A stretch of DNA of 64,000 nt from Toxoplasma gondii ME49 (taxonomy: Eukaryota > Apicomplexa > Conoidasida > Eucoccidiorida > Sarcocystidae): positions 5,945,170-6,009,169 of the forward strand of contig NC_031480.1 in assembly GCF_000006565.2 (NCBI RefSeq), written 5' to 3'. The notes beneath the pieces are model-generated. The model was not told the DNA's origin, did not search any database, and worked only from the letters and a program-made list of their open reading frames with translations. Position 1 is the first letter of the stretch. Each line of letters begins with the position of its first letter. Made by a program: the position numbers and the translations under genes. Shown here piece after piece: positions 50,588 to 61,600 of this stretch.

Positions 50588-51276
50588 CAGACACTGTGCG
50601 CTACGTATCCGCATGGGAAACAATCATATGGTGACGATTAGTGGTGGCGTATGATTAATCATGGACAAAATGCTTCGATCCCAGCAACTATTAGCGAAGA
50701 AGATGCCGCGCCAACGAATCTGCATTGCAAACGCTACTTAGCGTTGTCTGTTCACCAAGTCGGAAAAGCCGGCAATTATACAGCTAGCAACGGAACTTGT
50801 ATTAGGGAAACCCCATGCCGGAAGATGGCCGGCATGCTGTGTGCAGCGCTCATGCTGCTTTCACGGCCCTCAGTGTCTTCTGCCCTGACGGGTCCTACGA
50901 CTTTTGCTCCAGATGAGGGCAATTTCGGGCCATAATGCTTGAGCTTCCCAAGTATTCTGCAAGGGATGCTTGACGTGAAAACTTGTTTACTAGCTAGAGA
51001 CTATGTTTACGACTCACATCACACTGACACTCTCACCTCCGAACAAGAAACGATGGCACATTCAAGTTCTGATCTTCAGTCGCTCCACTTCTTGTCTGTG
51101 ATGCAGTGAACACAGCTGCAGAGTTGTCCACCTAGGACAAAGAGGGACTTTTCCTCGCACGCGAGCTTGTGGCAGGATAATAAACCGCCAATGCAACAAG
51201 CGAACATCGTGCCAGGCGAGTCAATCAGGCTGCTTTCAGCCGCTAACACTCAGTTATTGGAGCATTTCGGAAGTCT
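50588..51276. other. Convergent 3' gap between secreted and CCCH genes
   Basis: No coding exon can be supported. A short plus-strand frame starting ATGGCC at about 50825 resembles a signal peptide but stops after 36 codons and has no convincing donor. The gap should hold both 3' UTRs. Confidence 0.5.
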
Positions 51277-54200
51277 CTAAAAGTGACGAGGCACCCGAGT
51301 TAGTCGGGAGTCTTTGCGACGACAAGCAGTTTCCAAAAATTCTCGGATGGTTGCCTCGTCCGCTCTGAGCGGTTCGGGTCCCCGTTGGACAACCTCAAGA
51401 GACCCCAAGGGTGCCCCGCCTGTCGAGATGCCTGAATGTAAAGGACTTTCTGAATAACCTGTAGCGGCAGAACTGTCTGGGAACAAAAGTGGACGGTCTT
51501 TTGTTTCCTGAGGAAGGCTTAGACCAAGGGACTCTAGCGTTGTCGATGGGACAGTGTTCGAACAAGTTAGTGCGCCCAGCACTTCATGAGGTACACTGCT
51601 GTCCGAAGTATGACTATGCTGTGGAAGGGAATGCTCTGGCGGTAGCATACCGCAGAAATCAGCCTGGTGGTGCCCTGCAGGTGGAGGCAACTGGAATGTA
51701 TGCCCGTCGTGGATGCAGCTGTCTCGCATTCGTGAGATAGGCCGATGCCAGAGTTCTGGTGTCGTACAGGAGATCGTCCGTACACAGCCTGAGCGAATGG
51801 CGCTCGCAAGTTCTTGATTAATACTGGAGCGGTCTGTTGCCCGAGTGTCGCCTTCAGAGCCTGTGGGTGTCGTGGTGCTACGTGGCGCAGTAATGATCCT
51901 CAGCAATACTTCTCTGACAAGTAAAAGGGTGGTGGCATCGACGGTTGGATTTCCTTCTGTTGTTGTTGACTCCCTCTCACGATTTCTGGTGTCGGAAGTC
52001 CTCCTCAAATAGGTCAGTCGCCCATCTGAAAATTTGTCCTGTACTCTCTCGTCTACATCCCGTGCACGTTGTTGCTCCTTTTGGTTCTCGAGTTTTAAAC
52101 TGAGCCTCTCCAGTTGATCGAGAAGTGCCCTTTCATTATGGGGGTGATAACGTTGTTGGTCTTGCACTGGATATTCATGTTCGGGGAACTTCATGCGGGC
52201 CGTGGTCATCGCCTGTAATTGCTTTTTGTAAGCGGAGACGAAAGGCTGTGCTGCTCCTGGATAGAACGGAGGCGCAAGGGCGTTTAGAGTGGATGCTGGT
52301 TTTTCGTCTGTACGGCGTCTAGTAACGGACGAAATGCCTCCACAACAACTATCTGTTACCACCTGGCAAGCTTTGTCGGTGTTCACTGGTGGCGTTTTAC
52401 TGTGCAGCATGAACTCCACCGTGGCTTCGGCTAAGCTGGGGGGACTTTGGCCCTCCCAGTGAGCGATGGATTTGGACGAAGTGATGTGTTGTCCACGGCT
52501 ATGGTGATACGAATCAGGTACTGCTCCGTGTTGTAAACTGCTGTTCCATTCTCCTCCCTGTCTCGCAGAAGTGAAGGGGGACAATGACGTTGCTGACTGT
52601 CGCGCCGAACCACGACCTTCCCCATCAGACTCGAAGACGCCTCTGCCACGTCGAACTTCCGGTGGTGCTTCTGACAGATGTCGCGCCGGTGACTGTGTCG
52701 AAACCGGCCCCTTCGAGCTGTGTGAAATCGACCGTTGTTGGGAGCTCCCTGATTCTGCTTGCGTGGCAGCAGTGGTTGACCGCTGTTGCAGCTCTTCAAG
52801 ATGGTTTTCGTAACGTGTTTCGCCAGTTTCACCGGCGCCGTCTGCACAGTAGACACCAACACGGAAAAACGGTTCTTAAACCAACAGCAATCTTCTCATT
52901 CGGATGTGCGAGACGCAAGCACTTCTAACGGCGTGACACCTGCACAGCACCTACCTTGTGTGATGAGTGACGGCTGTAGTACGTCTTTGTTGGGCGCAGA
53001 ATAGTCTGTTGGAACGTTCTCTCGGCGTCCTCGCTCACTTGACACTGAATGTGTCAACCAACTTGAGACACCGGCTTCAGCTTGAGATTGGAGGGGAACT
53101 GGAGTAGAGTTCTCTAGAGTTACGATGTTTCTTAATTCGTGTGTCAGTGAACGCGCGCCTGTATTCCCTGGGTTCGCGTACGCCGCTCCGCGGAACTGTC
53201 GGTCACTCGCAGCGGCGCTCGTCGAAGGGAGCAGAGGAAACGCAGGTATGCTCAGTTCCTCTCCTTGTCCACCGGATGTCAAAGTACCACACCACGTGCC
53301 AGCACTGGCGTCAGCCACGTCAGTCGTTGTGCTGTCCGCCACCCTCCATCTACTGTTCTGCTCCTTGCTGATGAAACACTCGCTAATTCGTCTGGCTGAG
53401 GCGGGTGTTAATTTTTCATCATATGTTCGGCCCTCCTTGGTACTCAAACCTTCGGGTCTATCAGACAACTCCGGTCCAAACATGTCCCTGGCAATGATAC
53501 GAATTTTGGATGGACTTTCCGTTGGCCCTGCTGGATGAGCGCCGAGCCCATGAGGGCCAACCGTGTGCGGCCACTCTTCTCGAAACGTCCTCTCTGGTGA
53601 TGTTGTTTGAGAACGTAGATCCTCTGTGTGTGGAGCGTTCTCCGCTTCCAGAGTCGTGAGGAGTGAAGCTGATCTAACATGCACCGAAGAAAGTTGCAGT
53701 GGACCTCGTGGAGGAGTAGCGAACGGATGTCCGTCCAATGCAGCATAGCGGCAACTCAGGAGGGATGGCGAGGAATTGATCAACGGAGACGCCTTGCGGG
53801 GAGAAAGGTCGGGCCTCTTGCGGAGGTCGTCTTCTCCGTGGGCGAACCTAAACAGAGCATGTATCGTTAGTATGCCCATAGTGTTTCGCGTTCTCTTCTC
53901 GTGGAATGAATGGTATGCCGCGCAGTGTCGTTTTTCAACATTCACTCTTACCTACACTTGCTCCCGTTGAGACAGAGTTTTGGGTCCCTAGTCCAAAAAA
54001 TACATAGCGAAGTCTTAAGGGTCTGCTTGTCAGTTGAAGGTTGGAGCTCGGCAGCACAGTGAGCGTATCCACATTTTGGATCTGTGCACGTCTGCCCGTT
54101 GACCACCTTTGTACACCACTTTGTTCTTTGAAGGTTTGGCGCCATTCGTAGTTCTTCCTGCATACATAACACTCTGCATCGTGCTGACCATGCTGTAAAA

Positions 54201-54496
54201 GCTTTGGGAAACTGTCTCCGATTAGGAAGTAGTTAGTACATTAGCCAGTGAGGCGTGGCACTCACCAGAGCATGTGCATAGCCACAGTCGAGACCCGCCG
54301 AGCATCTACCACCACCCCGCCTGTTTTGCATGAAGGGACAAAGCTTTGTCTTGTAAAATTTGGTCGTCCGCAGATCTGTGGCGTGGACTGGCCTTCCCGC
54401 TCGTCTCGTTGCTGCGAGCTGAAGCAGCTTTCGAGAAGGGGGAAGGAAATTTGTGCCGTCTCCAGTGATCGACATTTGTGTCAGCAGCTCTTGCAT
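51277..54496 (-). CDS. Triple CCCH zinc-finger protein, 4 exons, 964 aa
   Basis: A probable RNA-binding protein; CCCH fingers usually contact single-stranded RNA. Exons: 54496-54266, 54157-53952, 53847-52955, 52841-51277, in phase (2895 nt). Finger 1 is Cys53-x11-Cys65-x5-Cys71-x3-His75. Finger 2 is Cys92-x8-Cys101-x4-Cys106-x3-His110. Finger 3 is Cys129-x9-Cys139-x5-Cys145-x3-His149. Each is followed by a GYAH or RFAH ending. The intron after 53952 splits finger 3 between its last Cys and its His. The remaining 800 residues are Ser/Thr-rich and mostly disordered, with short coiled-coil-like helices (ENHLEELQQRS and LLDQLERLSLKLENQKEQQ). Start: ATG in CCCAAATGC, close before finger 1; a longer N-terminus cannot be excluded. 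There is no other recognised domain. Confidence 0.88.
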
Positions 54497-56424
54497 TTGG
54501 GTATTTTGACACAGAGGGACTTATTCAAGCGTCCAGAAGTTTTTGCTTCTGGTTGCCACCAAGATCAAACGGACTTGTTTGTAAACAGAGAGCTTAATGT
54601 AGCTGCATCTGTATAACGGAGGAGCGGAGGCGTCCAAGGGAGAAAACTACAAAACAGGGTCGAGGAAGGGCAGCCGAGTTCTGTTATCGTCACGCTCACT
54701 ATGCTGAAGATTAGGTGGATGCAAAAGCACCCAGAATCGCGTGCTCTGCACGGAAAAGTCACTGTGAAATGCCAGATTTACGCTGCTCACGGCTTGGAAC
54801 TAAGTCATTTTCGACTTGGTTCCGGCATGAGGGTCTCGCTTGGTGGTTCGCAAGTGGATCAAGAGTGCCACGCATGCCGAGAAGAATTATGATGCAGTTA
54901 CCACTTCACCACACCGACTCAGATCATTTTCTCATTGCACAACTGTTGTGGGATGGAGAATGCCGGCAGATACTCCGCTGTACTTGACCGAGTCGAAAAT
55001 TTGCTTGTTCAGTTGCAGGTCGCTTTTTCGACAGCACATCAAGCCGGGTTTTCAGAGTCTGGAAACAGTGGACCCGATTTGTGACGTGTCGACGTTTGTA
55101 GACAGACGCGCAAGCCGCGTTTCTGACGTTAAAGTCTAATTAATCACTGACATGGGTCCGGAGCGCGGGGAGGTTGGTAAAAATCCCATGAAATCACACA
55201 CTGCGAACGAGCATTCGACGATTTGGCAAGTAACGGTCTCGGAGAAAAATACAAGGCTCATTGTCATGTCCCGTTTTGAGGACGAATTCGCGGCATAACA
55301 GAAAAAGCTCCTCATTGCTACTTGCGCCAGGTCCAACGAGCTTGTGGTCAAAGCTCAAGCTAGGCGTTGTGGAGTTGGGAGCATGCTAGAACCAGCAACT
55401 GACACTCATCCCAAACAGGACTGACGCCGCCAGTAGATGATTGGAAACAACGTAAGTCGGGTGACTATTGGCTGACCGTTCCCGCCCCTAGAACATCATC
55501 TTTTTTAAAAACAAGTCTATTGAAAGCGGTGTGCGTTTCATTCGTGCTCTTATGTGGGCTCCCATACCCACCGACTGTCAGGGTAGCGCGGTCTCGAGAT
55601 GCTGAACAAATTCTATCTCCCTTTTTCGCTCGTCCCAGTTGTCAGACGATGCTGTATGTAGTCTAGACGCTTTCAAAGCTTGAAAGGCTGCTGCTTGCCT
55701 CGAAGACCCTTGTGGCACTTTCCTTCGTGATGCTAATTTTGAACGTGTTACTGATTGGTTTGTATTGGACGATTGTGCAAGCAACCATTTGAAAGTGGCT
55801 TTCAGATACCAAGGTGGAGAACCATAGTGTACGGAAAAGAGACCTCGTCTTGAATTCTGCCGAGCAACGAAGCAACCAGGTTACTGGTGTCCATTCACAC
55901 CTGAAAAATTTAAAGAGTTGACCGCCGCCCCCCCCCCCGCCCCCTGCGAGGGTGGATCATTGTGTCGCGCCTCTCTGGCCGTAGCATTAGAAAACGTCCT
56001 CCCTTGTATACCTCAGCGTGGGTGATTCATTTTCTAACGATATGGCACCACAAGGGGACGCAGTTCATGTGCACCGCACGGGACTTCTCTGTAGACTCGT
56101 GCACTGTGAATTGCTCTAGGTCCACTAGTAAAATAATGAATCAAACGGCTGGAGCCCAAAGTTGTTCGAAATTGGAATACGGTACGGTTGCGCGTGCGGC
56201 TGATGGCACTACTACGGGCCCAGTGTTACTGTCCGGCTCATCTCTCTCAAGGAGGGGATCACGCCAATTCGTCTACCACTGACACGAAGTATGTTGTCTT
56301 GACCAAGGAATGCTACCACGAGTCGTCGATATGACAGCGTGTGAGAATTGCTGACATTAAGCAAGACAGCAGGAATATGATATACCCCTTTCTCCACACC
56401 CTGGTCATTATTGGAGACAGGTAT
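54497..56424. other. Intergenic region upstream of the CCCH gene
   Basis: No gene is supported. Open frames are short and lack family signals. It should contain the CCCH promoter and 5' UTR. A C-rich tract lies at 55925-55945. Confidence 0.5.
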
Positions 56425-58013
56425 CTACACCGGCAGAAGATTCCTCGACTCATCCTTTTCCGGTGTCAGTTTCCATAAATATCGTGTCTGAACGGGATAG
56501 ATTTTTTCATCTCCGCTAGACAACAGTAGAGCGTTCTTCGTACTTATTTCTTCCAAACGCTCGACACGTTGTGCCCATGAGTGCTCGTACCGCGTTCCCA
56601 AATGGTCGAACATATGGCGCTTGCAGGTGTCTCGCGGCATTGCACATGAGAACGACCGCGATCTAACATGTTCTATACAACCGCAAGCGAGGGAAAGAAA
56701 CCCCGATATAGTTGGCGGCGTCTCCTCATGAAGAGTAGTCTCTGTGGCTACGGTTGCGCTCCCACAATAGAAGTTTCCAGACAGTTGGGCTACATTAGTG
56801 CCCCGCATAAACGAAGACAGGGTTGCCTTCGTCGCTACTTGTGATTTCACCTGCCTCTTTTTGACAGAACCGCTAAATATTTACTGGTTCTTTCCGTAGT
56901 TCTTCGTGCGTTTGATTCTAGCACATAAAGGCTGCTTTAGCTCGCGCCATCTTGTACTCTAATATGCACAATGTGAGATGAGGGATTAGCCCTGGCTTCA
57001 TTACTGAAGAATGATTGTTATCGGTAAACAAGGGTGAGTTCGTGGAAGTGCTGAATGTTGGGGGAGGTCGTCTATGCAATGTATGAATTTGCTCATTTTG
57101 CTGATGAGAGAGGAGTCGGGGAAAGAGGTAATGCACTTTCATCGGAAACTGCCGCGGAGAATAGAAATGATTTCGCACAGATGCGCGCAAGGAAATTTGC
57201 TGACTTGCGCACGATCTGCACTGTAAGAGGCGCAGTTGCCTTTTTTCCGAGGAAATGTCTCGTAATCTTCAGCATTGGGAAAGCCTTGCTGGCTGGCTTG
57301 CGCTATTGACGGAAGGGTCCCACACCCTCCTGTGGTCAGCCAGCCACCTTCACAGCCGTATCGACGTGCTGAATTGTCTACCGCTGCGGATTTTGGGGTT
57401 TCGATACGGTGGGTACTTGTTCCAAATGCTTTCCTCCTCCTGATCCTTTTCAGGGCGAAATTTCTGCCCCATTTCTTCAAGAAGCGCCATGTGGTGTTTT
57501 TTGAGAGAGTTGTGCAGGTTTTGAATTCGTGTGAAATCAGGGGGCAGGAGTAGCACCTGGCCTGAATCCCAACCCGCCGATACATTCCGTCCTCCTGCAT
57601 GAGAGCCCCCCCTTAACCCAAACCGCCCTCCCCTCTAGTATACTATTGGATAAACTGTGTTACTCTTGAGGCATTCTGTTCCTTCGATGCTCTTTGGTTA
57701 GTCTCTTTGGAATTGCCGTGAATCGGTAGTTGCGGTCCAACATCCCTGGGGGACAAGACGCTAGCATACCCGCAAGATCAGCAACAACGGCGACCACCGC
57801 TGCGTAAACTACGGTGGAGAGAGGGCCTTGTCTAGACTACGAGAAAACGGGAGCCTGATTCGACGACAAAAAACCTGTGTCTTAATGAGGTATTAACTAC
57901 TTCGAGTGGGTCGGAAAGTTGTTCATAGAGGAAAATAATGCCTCAAACGAGAACACTCACTCATAACAGAGCCTTTTCCTCGCGTGGATGCGTGCCCTTG
58001 TCCTCCACGTCAT
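56425..58013 (-). CDS. Possible basic protein, 194 aa, five exons
   Basis: I do not recognise this protein. A phase-consistent model is: 58013-57961, 57745-57664, 57556-57382, 57284-57205, 56619-56425 (585 nt, TAG stop). The third exon is the strongest piece; its motifs DFTRIQNLHNSLKKHH and ESIWNKYPPYRNPKIR look like a conserved compact domain. The last exon carries RVERLEEISTKNALLL and a C-terminus ending RNLLPV. The N-terminus (MTWRTRARIHARKR) is strongly basic and free of acids, consistent with a mitochondrial presequence, though this is inference. Donors GTGAGTG and GTAACA are acceptable; GTAGAC and GTCAGC are weak. The first two exons could be wrong. It lies between the CCCH gene (same strand) and the pseudo-hydrolase (opposite strand). 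Confidence 0.42.
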
Positions 58014-58672
58014 CGCATTAAACATTCTCACATACGTTTTTCCCGGTGTGGTAGAACTTAGGCCTATGCCCGATCTCATGTTCCGGCAGACGTGACGAAT
58101 CGTGCTTCCTCAGTTTTCCCCGAGTGTCGGTTGCTGGCTCCGACTAGTTTTTCCTCGTCGCGGAGAGGGTCAGTGTTTTTGATGGTCCTTCTACTGCGTT
58201 TAACAGATCGAATCACATTTGCATTATCCACTAGGCAAGAGCATAAATTCGGCTGTGTGATAACAACCGCATCTTCACGCTGACCGAAAATAACCTGCAG
58301 GCCGGCGTCGTCTGGAGCGACTGAACTGCGTTGTTTTTGATGTTGCTGCATTTGAATTGCGCAGACGATGACTGTGGATGCCTAGGATGTCGTTGGATCG
58401 ACCCTGAAGGGTAGGACAAGAAAGGTGCATCACATCACAGTCTACAGATGAGTGTCTCCATACGACAGGCGACCGCATAACCTTCCCTTTTTTTTCTGTT
58501 TTTGAGGCGAGACCTGGTAAAACGATGAGGGATCTCTTTTTCGTCTAACAGTCGGACTTCGGGGAGCGGTACGCTGGTATTGTCAGGTCGTTGGGACGCT
58601 TGCCTTTAACGAACAATATTTTGGGGTTAATTTCACTCTTGGGCGTCTGAGCATTCAAATGCGCTTTCAGTT
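58014..58672. promoter_or_regulatory. Divergent gap upstream of the pseudo-hydrolase
   Basis: About 660 bases separate the possible 194-residue gene from the ATG at 58673. A 91-codon minus frame at 58076-58351 is present but has no good splice donor and no family signal. It could be a small gene or chance. Confidence 0.4.
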
Positions 58673-61600
58673 ATGGACACTCCGCCGGAAGGAATCCATC
58701 ATCTTCGAAAGGATGAAGCTGCGGCTTCACCTTCTTCAAGTCGCCACATCTCGTTGTCTTCAGCAAGCGACTTTGACCAGTCTGACACACTGTTGACAGA
58801 CGCCGAATTGGCAAGTGAACTATCGGTCGTCACTCGCGCTTTGAGGAAGCCCTCTAATGGGAGTTACTGCTGCAAAGATTTCAGCGGTTACCTGGTCTTC
58901 ATCCCAAAAGACACCATAGGCTCCTTTGTCGACACATCCAGCACTTTCGGCAGCAAAAGCCCCTCCACGCCAGGTGGCGGGCCCTCCAGTTGCTTTAGCT
59001 CAAGGCGCCCATCTGCCGATGTTTCACTGGGTGGTGACAAGTCAAGACGTTGGAGCGAGCGAACGCGAGAAGGCGCACACCTTTTCAGCAGTGGTGATCG
59101 AGGCAATGTTGAAAAGGCAGGTGTTGTGTTCCAGCCGGGGGAAGCGCTATTTTCTATGGAGAGCTACATTCCATGCCTCTTTTACAGATGGCCGTCTTCG
59201 ACCAAACTTCTGATACATGTACACAGCTTCGATGAAGACTTAGGAGCGGTCGCTTCCATGCTAAAAGCTTTGCACAGGCGTCTTCGCCTGAATGTTCTGG
59301 CAATGGAGTTCCCAGGTGGGTAGTGAACCTTGTAGGATTTTCAGGCCGAATACGCAGTTGGCACACTGCACCCTTGAACTATATCTGAGGTGCCGGGGGG
59401 TGACGCACTTGGGAAGCAAGAGGCCTGTTCTAAAGGGGACAGACAATTGGACTACACTGATTTGTGACGAGTACACAAAATTTCTCATCACTGCAAGACT
59501 GATTAGCAAGTATGAGAACCTTGCAGCATTTTTGTGCAGCGATTTCAATCAGCAAAGGCCAATGTATAAATGCGTGCTTGCTACCCTGCGTGTTCGATAA
59601 GTGAATCCCGCCTCTAGTGGAAAGATAATGTGGATGTTCATGTGATTTTCTTTTCTGAAGGTTACGGCATCATGTCTTCGCAAGACAGTTTTGTGCCGTC
59701 TCCCTCCGAGCACATGAAAGAGCAAGCTGACCGAGGCAATTCATTCTCTCTTCTATCGGCTTTCCTTTCAACCTCCGACATGGACCCCAGTGGTGCCGCA
59801 CCAGATGAGGCCGGACACCGAAAGGTGTGCAGGGAATCATTGGCTTCACAGGTTTTTGGCGCACCGGGGGGTGGAGACAAGCGTCTTGCCACAGAAGAAG
59901 CACAGTTGGTGCGGGGATACGAGAGCCACGAAGACAAACCGCCACCCTCTCCTGCAGGTACCCTCGAGGAGAGCGAAAAGGGAAAGCTTCTTGCCAACCT
60001 TCGTTTTTTGCTGTCCTTTGTCCTCGACACTCTCCGCGTGCCTCCTCAGAACGTGTTTTTCTCTGCTAACAAATTGGCCGCTGGGCCGGTCATCGAGGTA
60101 AGCATACAGCAGCCGTGCTGCAAGAAATATGGTGTGTCTTCCTCGTTTAATAGAGTAGTTTTGGCTTTTGTTTGGCTGGAGGGGAGACCGTTTCCCTTAC
60201 TACACACCAGTGACTATAGCTGACAAGCCATACCTTCAGACCGTCTACCACTGCTTGCGGTGTCGGCAGTACAGTTCGCTATACACGTCGTAGAACCCCG
60301 GTTTTGACGGGCATTGCACAGAAACCTCACTGTGATGCAGCTGGCAAGTTCTCATACGGAAACAACGAAGGTTCACCTGTGCAGCATCATGTGTTTTGTT
60401 CCTCTGTTCTCAGCTCTGCAGTTTTGCTGACCTTCTTTTCAATGGAACAAATTCCTTCGGAGGATTAATTCTCATTGAACCGCTGCTGGTCCCAGACCTC
60501 GGCGGACGCAGTGGAGGTAATTCGATCGATCGTTCGCTCCAGTCTACTCGACTTTCTTTGCCAGTTAAATTATCTTTGGGTTCGGACAAAGGTGATAAGG
60601 AAAGAGGACCACCACCGTTTGTGGCTGAGAGCTTCACACTCAGTGCTCAAACAGAGACCAGCAGCGGGATGCCCTCTCCAGCGGCATCTAGTGTTGCAAG
60701 TGGCCCCGCTCCCTTGCCAGCAACACGTGGGAAAGGATATGTCAAGGAAACAGGTGCCACAACGGCAGCTGACACCAGTTCATCACAACGGGAACAGCCA
60801 GAAGGGGTAGACGGCCGCCGTCAAAGGGGCAAGTCGCCAACACGGGGTAGCGACGGTTTCAGCCAGGTGCGTCGGACCCAATTCCCAGAGCAGGAAGAAG
60901 ACTCTAGGTCCCTCCGACGAGCAAGCTGCAGTGACAGCAGCATGAGCACACTGAGCCACAAAGCGGGACGGCTAGCCAGAGCAGAAGGTGGGAGGACTTG
61001 TGCTGGTGCCCCTTCGGTTTGTAGCAGCGATGTAGAGGCTGCACAGACACACAAGAACGCTGGAGAGAATTGTGGAGACGAGGTTGTGGCACTCATTATC
61101 GGTTCTGGCGACAGATTGGGGGCACCTAGAACCGAACAGACTGCTTCAGGGATCCGAAAGTCAGGTCATAAATTACAGTCAGGTCGACCCGTCGAGCACG
61201 TACACTCTCCGTTCGATCCTGACGTTCGTCTCAAGTCAGGGACTGCCTCTACTGCATCCTTTTCACAGTGCGACTCTTGTTCAGAATCCACTCCAGTTCT
61301 TGATGGAGGCTGTAAAAGTGACAGCAGGTCCGTTTCTTTTGAAAAACAGAAAGTTGAGAAAAGGTCGTCGGCAAACATTGACACCTACTGTCCGCTCAGT
61401 ACTGAACCACGGATGCAGTCAGATGTACAGAATGAATCTTCACTGCCGAGAACATGGGAGAGCCAATATGACGCGCTGATTAACAAGGACCAGAACGCTT
61501 CCGAAAATCAACGGTGCAACATATCTTTGCGATTTGGCGAATCTCGAAACGATCGACGTACCACTGAGGAGCACGAAGTTTCTCGCCACTCTGTCAGGGG

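Noticed and set aside
50825..50935. Signal-peptide-like short frame
   Set aside because: Stops after 36 codons with no good donor, and lies between two convergent 3' ends.
58076..58351. 91-codon minus-strand frame
   Set aside because: No splice donor links it in phase to the neighbouring exons, and no domain is visible; left as undecided rather than called.
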